From Flectobacillus roseus (GTDB taxonomy: Bacteria; Bacteroidota; Bacteroidia; Cytophagales; Spirosomataceae): a DNA stretch of 64,000 nt. Below are positions 35,450-43,935 of this stretch, piece after piece. The DNA is taken from the NCBI RefSeq assembly GCF_030056665.1, contig NZ_JASHIG010000019.1; one strand, written 5' to 3'. Within the stretch, counting starts at the first letter, position 1. Each line of letters begins with the position of its first letter. A program made the translations under genes and the position numbers. The notes beneath the pieces are model-generated. The model was not told the origin of the DNA. It saw only the letters and a list, made by a program, of their open reading frames with translations, and did no database searches.

Positions 35450-36670
35450 ATGGCAACTTATACCGTACAACCCAAAGACACTCTTTACAGTATTGCGAAA
35501 AAATTTAACATTAGTGTAGACCAGTTGAAGCAATTTAACAATCTGTATGACAATAATATCTCTATTGGTCAGACGCTAAATGTTTCGTCAGGAGGAGGTT
35601 ATACACCCTCATACAGCGATCCTGTGTATCCAAGCAATAACCCTGTTTACCCGAATACAGATCCAGTTTACCCAAATAACTCCACTCCAAATTATGGTAG
35701 TTATTCGTCAGGTGGAGGAAGTAGCTATTCAGGTTCAGGAAGTGGCGGCAGTACGGCATCAAGTATTTCGTCTTTTGTTGTAAGAAAAGATAATAAGGGT
35801 AGTTACAACAGTATTGTAATTTCTTATCCATCAAGTTATGGAACAGACTCGACTGGCACAATGCGAGACAACTATCCTTCGCCTAATTTGGTAAACCCAA
35901 GAGGCGTTTCTTATTTCGGCAAATCGACATTTGATTCACAACGTTATCAATTTGAAGATTTGTTACCTAAGCCTTTTTACGCAGACGTTTTACATTTTAT
36001 TGGAAAAAATGAAGGTTGTTTTGATGCGGTAAATAGTTATGATAAAGCTATTTTTTCATTTGGTTTTATTCAGTTTACAGGTGCTTCGGCGAGTGGTTCT
36101 ATTTTGAGTAAAGTATTACAAAGGATGAAGCAAAACAATAGTGATACTTTCTATAATTCTTTTGGCAAGTTTGGTGTAGATGTTTCGGGTTATGGAGCCC
36201 CAGTCGTAAGTGTCAGAGGCGCTTCGGGTGATGCAGCCTTTACCACGGTCGCCAATGATTTGCAGTTGACAGGAGTATTTATCGCGGCGGGTTTTGAAAG
36301 AGAAATGATACGAGCACAGATTCAAATCGCGCAGGAGGAGTACATGAATAAAGCACTTTCTGATGCTACAGGAATTGGAATATTTGGTCAGCAAGTTCCT
36401 TTAAATCGTATTTTGTTTTCAGAAGGAGGCATTGCTCTTCGTGTAGATTTGGCTGTGAATAGAGGTCTATCTGGTTCTTTGGCTGTACTTCAAAAAGCGG
36501 TTACTCAAGCAGCTAGTTCGCAAGGAATTTATTCAGCTTCGGGATTAGGTTCTATCGATGAAAGAAGTGTCGTGCAGGCGGTCATCAACAACGATGTGGA
36601 GCAATGGAAAAAAGACCGAACACAAAAACTTTTGAATAGCAGTTTTAGCTTCGATAAATATTACGGATAG
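35450..36670 (+). CDS. LysM protein with lysozyme-like core, no signal peptide (paralogue 2)
   Basis: A 406-residue paralogue of the preceding LysM protein. An N-terminal LysM domain spans about 1-45 (VQPKDTLYSIAKKFNISVDQ). A low-complexity linker of about 65 residues (Pro/Tyr/Asn repeats of the VYPNTDPVYPNN kind, then Ser/Gly) follows, then the shared C-terminal domain with GKNEGCFDAVNSYDKAIFSF and GFIQFTG. Compared with paralogue 1 the main difference is the longer, glycine-serine-rich linker. It has no signal peptide either. A peptidoglycan-directed hydrolase or binding protein is the likeliest role, but the export route is unexplained. Confidence 0.75.
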   Translation: MATYTVQPKDTLYSIAKKFNISVDQLKQFNNLYDNNISIGQTLNVSSGGGYTPSYSDPVYPSNNPVYPNTDPVYPNNSTPNYGSYSSGGGSSYSGSGSGGSTASSISSFVVRKDNKGSYNSIVISYPSSYGTDSTGTMRDNYPSPNLVNPRGVSYFGKSTFDSQRYQFEDLLPKPFYADVLHFIGKNEGCFDAVNSYDKAIFSFGFIQFTGASASGSILSKVLQRMKQNNSDTFYNSFGKFGVDVSGYGAPVVSVRGASGDAAFTTVANDLQLTGVFIAAGFEREMIRAQIQIAQEEYMNKALSDATGIGIFGQQVPLNRILFSEGGIALRVDLAVNRGLSGSLAVLQKAVTQAASSQGIYSASGLGSIDERSVVQAVINNDVEQWKKDRTQKLLNSSFSFDKYYG

Positions 36671-37161
36671 AGAATTTGTAGTGTACGAAGGAATGTAAAA
36701 CCCATCCATTTCATATATCTGATGTTGGATTTCGGAAGTGTAAGCTTCCATATTTTGTAAAAAATAAAGGGATTTGGCTTTATTTCCGAAATCAAAAATC
36801 CCCAATCCGCCTTGAAAAATGAATTGTATTTTTTGAGGAAATGCTGAATTATTTCCAGAAAAAAAAGATAGATAAAGGTAGCGTTGATTAGAATACAGTA
36901 AATGTGTCTTATTGACGCTATTTGAGTTTAAAATTCTTTGTTTCGGTCAAAAGAGAGGCATTTCGGTAAGATATAACCACTTAGCGAAGGGTATAGAAAA
37001 AAAAGCGAGGCAAATTCAAAAATACAAGTCTTGATTGCTAGTATATATCCGCTAGATTTTGTACTTTTGCGGAAAATTTTAAAATTGGGTATTAACGATT
37101 GCAAACAGATCCAACAATAATCAGTACTTCGCAAAAGCAAGGCGTTGTACCCCCACAAAAA
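36671..37161. promoter_or_regulatory. Gene-free region upstream of prs with -7 element
   Basis: After the family 3 repeat copy (about 36725-36812), no gene is seen. TACTTTTG at 37062-37069 matches TAnnTTTG and is the best promoter candidate for prs-rplY. A start point near 37076 would leave a leader of about 85 bases to the ATG at 37162, or about 23 bases to the in-frame TTG at 37099. Confidence 0.45.
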
Positions 37162-38103
37162 ATGGCTTCCATAAATCAAGTTAAAATTTTCGCAGGGACT
37201 TCTTCTGAATATTTAGCAAAAGAAATCGCTCAGTATTTCGGTAAAGAATTAGGTTCAACTACAATTCAAAGATTTTCAGACGGTGAGATTTCTCCAAGTT
37301 TTGATGAATCAATCAGAGGTTGTGATGTTTTCTTGATTCAATCAACTTTTCCACCAGCTGATAATTTGTTGGAATTGTTATTGATGATTGATGCGGCTCG
37401 TCGTGCTTCGGCGCACTATGTAACAGTGGTAATTCCATACTTCGGTTACTCTCGCCAAGACCGTAAAGACAAGCCAAGAGTAGGTATTGGTGCAAAATTA
37501 ATTGCAAACCTTTTGACTGCCGCTGGTGCTGACCGTTTGATGACAGTTGACCTACATGCTGGACAAATTCAAGGATTTTTCGATTTTCCTGTAGATCATT
37601 TGGAAGGAACAGCTATCTTTGTACCTTATTTGAAATCATTAGGCTTAGATAACATTTTGTTTGCCTCTCCTGACGTAGGTGGTGTAGTTCGTACTCGTAA
37701 CATTGCGAAGTTCTTCAACGCTGAAATGGTTATTTGTGACAAACACCGTAAACGTGCCAACGAAGTTGCTTCAATGCAGTTGATCGGAGATGTAACAGGT
37801 GCAGACGTAGTATTAGTCGATGACTTGATTGATACAGGTGGAACGATGTGTAAAGCTGCACAGTTGATTATGGACAAAGGTGCCAAATCAGTAAGAGCTA
37901 TCGTTACTCACGCAGTATTATCTGGCAATGCTTACGAAAATATCAGTAATTCAGTGCTTACAGAGCTAGTGGTAACCAATACCATTCCTGTAAAACCGGG
38001 ATGTGATAAAATTAAAGTTCTCTCAGTAGCTCAATTGTTTGCTAAAGCTATTGGAAGAATCCGTGACCACGAGTCTATCAGTTCACTTTTCATAAAACAA
38101 TAA
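37162..38103 (+). CDS. prs: Ribose-phosphate pyrophosphokinase (PRPP synthetase)
   Basis: A 313-residue enzyme making PRPP from ribose 5-phosphate and ATP. Signatures are KIFAGTSSEYLAKEIA, QRFSDGEISPSFDESIRG, PYFGYSRQDRKDKPR, TVDLHAGQIQGFFDFPVDHL and the PRPP-binding loop VLVDDLIDTGGTMCKAA. I chose the ATG at 37162 because it gives the usual family length. A TTG at 37099 would add 21 residues of low-complexity sequence and cannot be excluded. The gene for ribosomal protein L25 follows after 63 bases, an arrangement typical of Bacteroidota. Confidence 0.96.
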   Translation: MASINQVKIFAGTSSEYLAKEIAQYFGKELGSTTIQRFSDGEISPSFDESIRGCDVFLIQSTFPPADNLLELLLMIDAARRASAHYVTVVIPYFGYSRQDRKDKPRVGIGAKLIANLLTAAGADRLMTVDLHAGQIQGFFDFPVDHLEGTAIFVPYLKSLGLDNILFASPDVGGVVRTRNIAKFFNAEMVICDKHRKRANEVASMQLIGDVTGADVVLVDDLIDTGGTMCKAAQLIMDKGAKSVRAIVTHAVLSGNAYENISNSVLTELVVTNTIPVKPGCDKIKVLSVAQLFAKAIGRIRDHESISSLFIKQ

Positions 38104-38166
38104 TTACTTAAACAGTTACTAGAAGATAGCAGTTCGCGAAAGGCTAGTAACACAAAAATCACTCAA

Positions 38167-38733
38167 ATGAGAAAGATTGAAGTTGTAGGTTTCAAAAGAG
38201 AAACTTTAGGTACAAAATCAGCGAAAGATTTACGCAATGCAGCATTAGTTCCATGTGTATTGTACGGTGGACAAGATGTAGTTCACTTTGCAGTTCCAAT
38301 GATTTTGTTCCGTGAATTAATTTACACTCCAGAAGTTGCTGAAGTTGAATTAAACATTGAAGGAGAAATCCGTCGTGCAATCTTACAAGATTCACAATTC
38401 CACCCAGTTAACGAAACTATTTTGAACGTTGACTTCTTGGAAATCGTTGATGGCAAAGCTATCAAAATTGACGTTCCAGTGAAAATCGTTGGTAACGCTC
38501 CAGGTGTACAAAAAGGGGGTAAAATGGTTCAGAAACTTCGCAAAGTTACTTTGAAAGGTTTAGCTGAAAACATTCCTGATTTTGTTGAAGCAGATATTAC
38601 AGGTTTGGACTTGGGACAAACTATCAAAGTTAGCAAATTGAAAGTTGAAGGTGTTTCTATCTTGAACAACCCAACTAACCCAGTTGCAACTATCGATATC
38701 CCACGTGCATTGAGAGGAAAAATCAACTCTTAA
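38167..38733 (+). CDS. rplY: 50S ribosomal protein L25, CTC type
   Basis: A 188-residue two-domain L25. The N-terminal 5S-rRNA-binding domain spans about 1-90, including GTKSAKDLRNAALVPCVLYG and DSQFHPVNETILNVDFLEI. The C-terminal beta domain of the general-stress (CTC/TL5) form spans about 95-185, with IPDFVEADITGLDLGQTIKV. It is co-oriented with prs and ends at a strong terminator. The unusually regular codon choice here fits high expression. Confidence 0.95.
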   Translation: MRKIEVVGFKRETLGTKSAKDLRNAALVPCVLYGGQDVVHFAVPMILFRELIYTPEVAEVELNIEGEIRRAILQDSQFHPVNETILNVDFLEIVDGKAIKIDVPVKIVGNAPGVQKGGKMVQKLRKVTLKGLAENIPDFVEADITGLDLGQTIKVSKLKVEGVSILNNPTNPVATIDIPRALRGKINS

Positions 38734-38760
38734 TTTTCACAAATCCACTACTGATAGATG

Positions 38761-38791
38761 ACCGCTCTGTAATTTACAGAGCGGTTTTTTT
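38761..38791. terminator. Strong intrinsic terminator after rplY
   Basis: A perfect 12-bp stem (ACCGCTCTGTAA with TTACAGAGCGGT) followed by seven T. It can also serve the convergent ABC permease gene, since the opposite strand carries a matching, though shorter, T-rich end. Confidence 0.88.
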
Positions 38792-38851
38792 ATGTCAATA
38801 GTTTAATTCTTAGAATCGAATTTTTTAGGCAAGGACAACTCATCACTCAGA

Positions 38852-39970
38852 TTACACTTGCTTTTTATAGGTCCAAATGGCTAATCCATTGAATAGGATG
38901 GCGAAACTCAATATGGCAAAAATATGATTCCTAATTTCGTAAATACCTGAACCTTTGATGACTACCATTCGCATGACATCGATGAAATAGGCGACGGGAT
39001 TAAACTTGGTCATAATTTTGGCCCAGTTAGGCATTCCGTCAATGGAAGTATATAGTCCACCCATCAAAACAAAAACCATTATCATAAAAAAGGCAAAAAA
39101 CATGGCTTGTTGTTGTGTGTCAGAGAAATTAGACATAAGTAAGCCAAGTCCTAAAACTGCCAAAAGGAAAATCGCAGTAAAGCCAAAAATCACGAGTAGG
39201 CTCCCAACAGGAACTATACCAAATACTACTCTGCTGACGGTCAGACCAATGGCTGTAACAATCAAGCCAAGCACCCAGAAAGGAATCAGTTTTCCCAAGA
39301 TAAAATGATGTTTTTTGATCGGTGTAACGTTGATTTGCTCAATCGTTCCTGCTTCTTTTTCCTTAACAATATTCAATGCTGTAAGGAAACTCCCAACCAT
39401 GGTAACTAAAATAACCAAAATCCCAGGAACCATAAATAGCTGGTAATTCATACGGGTGTTGTACCAAAAACGAGGAACAATATCCAACAAAGGCATAGGG
39501 TTCATTCTCGGAAAAGTAACCCAATCCGTACGCACATCCTGATTAAAATCTTTGATAATGGAGTTGAGATACGCTCCACCCATATTGCCTTTTGTGCCAT
39601 TTACGGCATTGATGGCAAGTAATAATTTGGCCTCATTTTCCTTGATTAAAGTTCTTTCAAAATGCGCTGGAATTTCGATGATTACATCAGAATCGTTTTG
39701 TTCGACACTTTTGAGAGCTTTTTTGTAAGAGTCTGTATTTTCCACTAATCTGAAATATCCTGATCCAATAATTTTTTGAACCAGCTGTCTCGAATAACTT
39801 GATTGATCGTGGTCAACCACAGCAATATTCACGTTTTTTACCTCATAATCGGCAGCTATGGGCAGTACAATCAGCTGGATGATGGGCATCACGAAAATGA
39901 TACGAATAATCGATGAGTTACGAAATATCTGCCGAAACTCTTTTTCTAGTAAAAAAAGTAGTGTTTTCAT
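38852..39970 (-). CDS. ABC-2 type exporter permease (second permease of the efflux operon)
   Basis: I start at 39970 (MKTLLFLLEKEFRQIF); an upstream in-frame start would add 19 residues without homology. The 372-residue protein has the ABC-2 layout of YhhJ/YbhR-type permeases. A membrane helix near residue 25 precedes a large external domain (about 50-175), and five more helices follow. NIVKEKEAGTIEQINVTPIKK is the conserved coupling-helix region. It is the last gene of the exporter operon. The 144-base gap to the preceding permease gene carries a large inverted repeat, so this gene may be expressed less. Confidence 0.9.
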   Translation of the reverse strand: MKTLLFLLEKEFRQIFRNSSIIRIIFVMPIIQLIVLPIAADYEVKNVNIAVVDHDQSSYSRQLVQKIIGSGYFRLVENTDSYKKALKSVEQNDSDVIIEIPAHFERTLIKENEAKLLLAINAVNGTKGNMGGAYLNSIIKDFNQDVRTDWVTFPRMNPMPLLDIVPRFWYNTRMNYQLFMVPGILVILVTMVGSFLTALNIVKEKEAGTIEQINVTPIKKHHFILGKLIPFWVLGLIVTAIGLTVSRVVFGIVPVGSLLVIFGFTAIFLLAVLGLGLLMSNFSDTQQQAMFFAFFMIMVFVLMGGLYTSIDGMPNWAKIMTKFNPVAYFIDVMRMVVIKGSGIYEIRNHIFAILSFAILFNGLAIWTYKKQV

Positions 39971-40114
39971 AATTGCTTGGGAATGGTTATCAAAGAGGGA
40001 CAAAGTGACAGAGGCACAAAGGCACAAAGTGTTTTTTTAGGCGCTTTGAGTAACTGTGCTACAATCATCAAAACACTTTGCTACTTTGTGCCTTTACCAC
40101 TTTGTCACTTCTCA
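39971..40114. repeat. Inverted repeat of the GGCACAAAG family between the two permease genes (family 4)
   Basis: The left arm 39999-40031 (GACAAAGTGACAGAGGCACA onward) pairs imperfectly with the right arm 40074-40108 (ending ACCACTTTGTCAC) across a 42-base spacer. A single-armed copy of the same words lies at 53458-53493. As RNA it would form a long hairpin inside the exporter operon. Confidence 0.6.
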
Positions 40115-41221
40115 TTATTCCAACCTCGTTTTGTAATTTTTTAAAGCTATTAGCACAAAACCTATCGTCATGGCTACCAAAATTAGGCTTTCCTTTAAAA
40201 CACTTTTAAATCCTAAACCCTTTATCATGACGTCCCGAACAATGAAAAAATACCATTTTGAAGGAATCAAATTAGAGATAAATTGCATCGGTTTGGGCAT
40301 ATTTTCGATAGGAAACATAAAGCCGCTGAAAATCAAGGTGGGTAACAGTAACACCATTAAAGAGGCCAACATAGCTACCTGCTGCGAATTGGTGATTGTC
40401 GAAATGAATAACCCTAAAGCCAAAGCTGCAAAAATAAAAAGCATACTTTCGCCCAAAAGAAGTAGTAAACTGCCTTGAATGGGAACATCGAGGAGGTTTA
40501 CGCTCAAAATTAGGATGGTACTTACATTGATAAATGATAGTAAAACATAAGGGATTGCCTTGGTAACAATGACCAAAATCGGAGGGACTGGCGACACCAA
40601 AAGTACTTCCATAGTCCCAAGTTCTTTCTCTCTAACAATGGCAATGGAGGTCATCATGGCCGAAATGAGGAGCAAAATCATCGCCATAACGCCAGGCACA
40701 AAGTTGTATGCACCTTTAAGTTGCGGATTATACAACATACGAATTTCTGGCTGAATGGTATAGGGTAAAGTTTGTTCTCCTAGAATTTCGTCCTGATACG
40801 ATTTCAAAATGGCACTAGCATAGTTGACCACAGTACTCGCAGTATTGGGGTCAGACGCGTCGGCTATTAACTGGATTGAAGCCGTATTTTGTTGAAAAAG
40901 CGAATGTCTGAAATTGGCAGGGAATACCACTGCTAATCGAATTTTTCCTTCTTTAAAGGCTTGGTCAATTTGCTTAGGATTACTAAAATTGGCTTCTACA
41001 TCAAAGTACCTACTGGCATCAAGTTCTTGAATAATTTGTTGACTAGCTTGATCTTTTGAGTAATCCAAAATACCAATGCGGGAGTCTTTCACTTCATTGG
41101 TCAAAGCAAAGCCAAAGAGGATAATCTGAACAATGGGCATTCCAAAAAGAATGATTAAGGTTCTAGTATCTCTCAGAATATGCTTGAATTCTTTGGTGAT
41201 AAATGCTAAGAATAATTTCAT
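40115..41221 (-). CDS. ABC-2 type exporter permease (first permease of the efflux operon)
   Basis: A 368-residue ABC-2 permease homologous to its downstream neighbour. I start at the ATG at 41221 (MKLFLAFITKEFKHILRD); a TTG at 41251 is possible. The features are a first helix (LIILFGMPIVQIILFGFAL), a large external domain, then a five-helix bundle with the coupling segment SIAIVREKELGTMEVLLVSP. It forms the membrane part of the exporter with the other permease. The ATPase gene upstream ends 33 bases before this start. Confidence 0.9.
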   Translation of the reverse strand: MKLFLAFITKEFKHILRDTRTLIILFGMPIVQIILFGFALTNEVKDSRIGILDYSKDQASQQIIQELDASRYFDVEANFSNPKQIDQAFKEGKIRLAVVFPANFRHSLFQQNTASIQLIADASDPNTASTVVNYASAILKSYQDEILGEQTLPYTIQPEIRMLYNPQLKGAYNFVPGVMAMILLLISAMMTSIAIVREKELGTMEVLLVSPVPPILVIVTKAIPYVLLSFINVSTILILSVNLLDVPIQGSLLLLLGESMLFIFAALALGLFISTITNSQQVAMLASLMVLLLPTLIFSGFMFPIENMPKPMQFISNLIPSKWYFFIVRDVMIKGLGFKSVLKESLILVAMTIGFVLIALKNYKTRLE

Positions 41222-41253
41222 GTTTGACTGATTTTTTAGTGTTTTGATCAAAC

Positions 41254-42000
41254 TTATTCACTCCTTTTAGCCTTGCGAGCCAACTGGTGAAATACCTCAT
41301 CCATAGAGTTGGCTTGAAATTGCTTTTTGAGATTTTTAGGAGTATCAAGTGCCTCTATTTTTCCATCTACCATGATTGATACTCGATCACAATATTCGGC
41401 TTCGTCCATATAGTGTGTGGTGACAAAAATAGTCACGCCACGATTGGAAGCCTCATAGATTAAATCCCAAAATTGACGACGTGTCACTGGGTCGACTCCA
41501 CCTGTTGGTTCATCCAAAAATACAATTTTGGGATTGTGTAAAATAGCAATCGAAAATGATAGTTTTTGTCGCCAGCCCAATGGGAGTGAAGAGACTAATT
41601 TGTCTGCTTCTGATTCAAAACCCAATGTTTTGAGCAAAATGTCAGTCTTTTCTTTAATAGTTCTACGATCTAAACCATAAATTCCACCGAAAAATCGAAT
41701 GTTTTCACGGATAGTCAAATCTTCATAAAGTGAAAATTTTTGACTCATATAACCGATATTTTTCTTGATGTCTTCTGTTTGAGAATACACATCAAAACCA
41801 GCTACTTTTGCTTCGCCTCCGCTTGGTTTGGATATACCAATGAGAATTTTCATAGCTGTCGTTTTTCCTGCCCCATTGGCTCCCAAAAAACCAAATATTT
41901 CGCCCTTGTAAACTTCAAAAGTAATGGCGTTGGTGGCGATAAAATCCCCAAATCGTTTGGTAAGTCCTTGAGCCTGAATGACTATTTCTTTATTTTCCAT
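41254..42000 (-). CDS. ABC exporter ATPase (second ATPase)
   Basis: A 248-residue single nucleotide-binding domain. Walker A is GANGAGKTTAMK near residue 40 and the Q-loop is IGYMSQKFSLYEDLT. The signature region LPLGWRQKLSFSIAI departs from strict LSGGQ, as often seen in this subfamily. Walker B is KIVFLDEPTGGVDP and the H-switch is FVTTHYMDEAEYCD. I use the ATG at 42000 (MENKEIVIQAQGLTKRFG) over a GTG three codons upstream. It pairs with the preceding ATPase. In the E. coli YbhF system the two domains are fused; here they are separate genes. Confidence 0.92.
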   Translation of the reverse strand: MENKEIVIQAQGLTKRFGDFIATNAITFEVYKGEIFGFLGANGAGKTTAMKILIGISKPSGGEAKVAGFDVYSQTEDIKKNIGYMSQKFSLYEDLTIRENIRFFGGIYGLDRRTIKEKTDILLKTLGFESEADKLVSSLPLGWRQKLSFSIAILHNPKIVFLDEPTGGVDPVTRRQFWDLIYEASNRGVTIFVTTHYMDEAEYCDRVSIMVDGKIEALDTPKNLKKQFQANSMDEVFHQLARKAKRSE

Positions 42001-42028
42001 GTTTTGCACATTTTATTTCTTGAAAGCA

Positions 42029-42937
42029 TCAGGACAAAGCCATAAAGCAATCCTCAATGGTAGCCGTAATTTCTTGGATTTGGAAAGGTTCTTTGTAATG
42101 CTTTTGTACGTAATTACAAAAATCTTCATAATCCTTCTCATCGTTTTTGAGCGTCAAGTGATGACTTTCTCCAAAACCAAAACAGGTATGGGTGTTTGGA
42201 AATGCCCGTGCCACCTGTAACAAAGCATACATATTGGAGGCATGAATAGACCAGATTTTTTTGGGATATTTCTCAATAATGCCTTCTGGAGTATCAATAT
42301 CCAATATCTTTCCTTTTTGCATCAAAGCAACTCTATCGCATAAACTGGCTTCGTCCATATATGGTGTCGAAACCAATATCGTGATACCTTCCGATTTGAG
42401 GTATTTCAGCATTTCCCAAAACTCTTTTCTCGAAACTGGGTCAACCCCTGTAGTGGGTTCATCCAAAAACAATACATTTGGCTCGTGAATCAAGGCGCAG
42501 CATAAGGCTAGCTTTTGCTTCATTCCGCCCGATAATTTGCCAGCTTTGCGAGTTTTGAAAGGTTCGAGTTGCTGGTAAATATCTTTGATAAGGTGATAGT
42601 TTTGTTCTATAGTAGTCCCAAAAACATGTGCAAAAAAGTTGAGATTTTCCTCTACACTCAAATCTTGATACAGGGAAAACTTCCCTGGCATATAACCTAC
42701 TCTTTTTCGAATCGCTTTATAATCCTTCTTCACATCGAGCGAATCGACGCTTGCCTCGCCAGATTCGGCCAATAGAAGGGTCGCAAGTATCCTAAAAAGT
42801 GTGGTTTTTCCTGCACCATCTGGGCCAATTAGGCCAAATAACTCAGATTGTTTGACCTCAAAAGAAATGTCTTCCAATGCCTTGATTTTGCCTTTTTCGA
42901 ATGATTTAAAAAGGCGATTTGCGATAATTGCATTCAT
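42029..42937 (-). CDS. ABC exporter ATPase (first ATPase)
   Basis: A 302-residue nucleotide-binding protein. Walker A is GPDGAGKTTLFR, the Q-loop IGYMPGKFSLYQDLS, the signature KLSGGMKQKLALC, Walker B NVLFLDEPTTGVDP. The switch region VSTPYMDEASLCD has Pro where His is expected (STPYMDE rather than STHYMDE), so it may be the degenerate half of an asymmetric pair. I start at 42937 (MNAIIANRLFKSF); a longer frame would overlap the hlyD-type gene. A C-terminal extension of about 80 residues follows the ATPase core. It starts 11 bases after the preceding gene's stop. Confidence 0.92.
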   Translation of the reverse strand: MNAIIANRLFKSFEKGKIKALEDISFEVKQSELFGLIGPDGAGKTTLFRILATLLLAESGEASVDSLDVKKDYKAIRKRVGYMPGKFSLYQDLSVEENLNFFAHVFGTTIEQNYHLIKDIYQQLEPFKTRKAGKLSGGMKQKLALCCALIHEPNVLFLDEPTTGVDPVSRKEFWEMLKYLKSEGITILVSTPYMDEASLCDRVALMQKGKILDIDTPEGIIEKYPKKIWSIHASNMYALLQVARAFPNTHTCFGFGESHHLTLKNDEKDYEDFCNYVQKHYKEPFQIQEITATIEDCFMALS

Positions 42938-42948
42938 TGCGATTGGGG

Positions 42949-43884
42949 TTAAAATATCACTTCGCCATACATACCAATTTTCAATGCTCCCGTGTTTTTG
43001 ACATGGATTTTTACGGCATAAACAAGGTTTGCTCGTTCCTCTTTCGTTTGAATTGTTTTTGGCGTAAATTCTGCCTTTGAAGCAATCCAATACACTTTTC
43101 CTTGTAATGTGTCTGAAAGTCCTTCAGCTTTGTCGATAAGCACTTTTACTGGTTGATTGAGCTGAACTTTAGTCAATTGATTACCCGAAACATATACTTT
43201 TAAAGTCATTTCCGATAAATCTGCAATTTTGTAAAGTGCTTTTCCTGGCGCTGTCATTTCGTATTGTTCTGCATATTTGGTCAAAACGGTACCTCGAACA
43301 GGGTTGATAATTTCCCCACGCTTGATTTGGTCAGTCACTTGGTCGGCACGTTTTTCTAGTGGAGTAAGTTCGCTGTTGATGCTACGATTTTGGATAGATA
43401 CTTGCGTTTTTTGAGCGCTAATTTGGCTTTCTAGTACACTAATTTGTTTTTTGGTTAAAGCAATAGCGCCTTCCATATCGTCGAGTTGTTTACTTGGAAC
43501 GGCCTCAGATTTTACCAAATTTGTCAGGCGTTGAAATTCTCTTTGTTGGATTCGAAGTTGCTCTTTTTGGACAGCTATTTGATTTTCCAATACTTTAATT
43601 TGCGCTGAAGCATCATTGAATTTCTGAGGTAAACTTTTGATGCTTGCTTCAATTTGGGCTTCTTGCAGTTCTAAGTTTGCCACATCAATATTCCCAACCT
43701 TTTGAGCCAAACCCACAGTGTCTCCTTCTTCTAAATCCAGATGAAGGATTTTGCCTGCCACTTCTGAAGAAATAATGGTTTCTGTAGCTTCATATGTGCC
43801 AGTGGCATCAGAGGTTTGTTCATTTTTTTTACAAGAAAAAATAAGCGTGCTTAGAAGCGATATGAAGATAAATTGCTTTTTCAT
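42949..43884 (-). CDS. HlyD/EmrA-type membrane-fusion lipoprotein
   Basis: A 311-residue periplasmic adaptor. The lipoprotein signal is FIFISLLSTLIFSC, acceptor Cys18. A lipoyl-like half-motif (EVAGKILHLDLEEGDTVGLA) is followed by a coiled-coil hairpin of about 110 residues, then the second lipoyl half (RGTVLTKYAEQYEMTAPGKA) and a beta-barrel. It bridges the inner-membrane ABC complex to the TolC-type channel encoded just upstream. The family is that of the YbhG/YhiI adaptors used with two-ATPase, two-permease exporters. Confidence 0.92.
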   Translation of the reverse strand: MKKQFIFISLLSTLIFSCKKNEQTSDATGTYEATETIISSEVAGKILHLDLEEGDTVGLAQKVGNIDVANLELQEAQIEASIKSLPQKFNDASAQIKVLENQIAVQKEQLRIQQREFQRLTNLVKSEAVPSKQLDDMEGAIALTKKQISVLESQISAQKTQVSIQNRSINSELTPLEKRADQVTDQIKRGEIINPVRGTVLTKYAEQYEMTAPGKALYKIADLSEMTLKVYVSGNQLTKVQLNQPVKVLIDKAEGLSDTLQGKVYWIASKAEFTPKTIQTKEERANLVYAVKIHVKNTGALKIGMYGEVIF

Positions 43885-43935
43885 TTCAAATATAGGATTG
43901 TGCGAATTTCGCGGTTTGATACTAAAAACAGGAAG

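Noticed and set aside
37099..37161. TTG start for prs at 37099.
   Set aside because: The added 21 residues have no counterpart in the family, although the short leader it would give keeps it possible.
42029..43090. A 353-residue form of the first exporter ATPase starting at 43090.
   Set aside because: The extra 51 residues overlap the membrane-fusion gene in another frame and look non-homologous (Cys/Asn-rich); the ATG at 42937 begins exactly at the ATPase fold.
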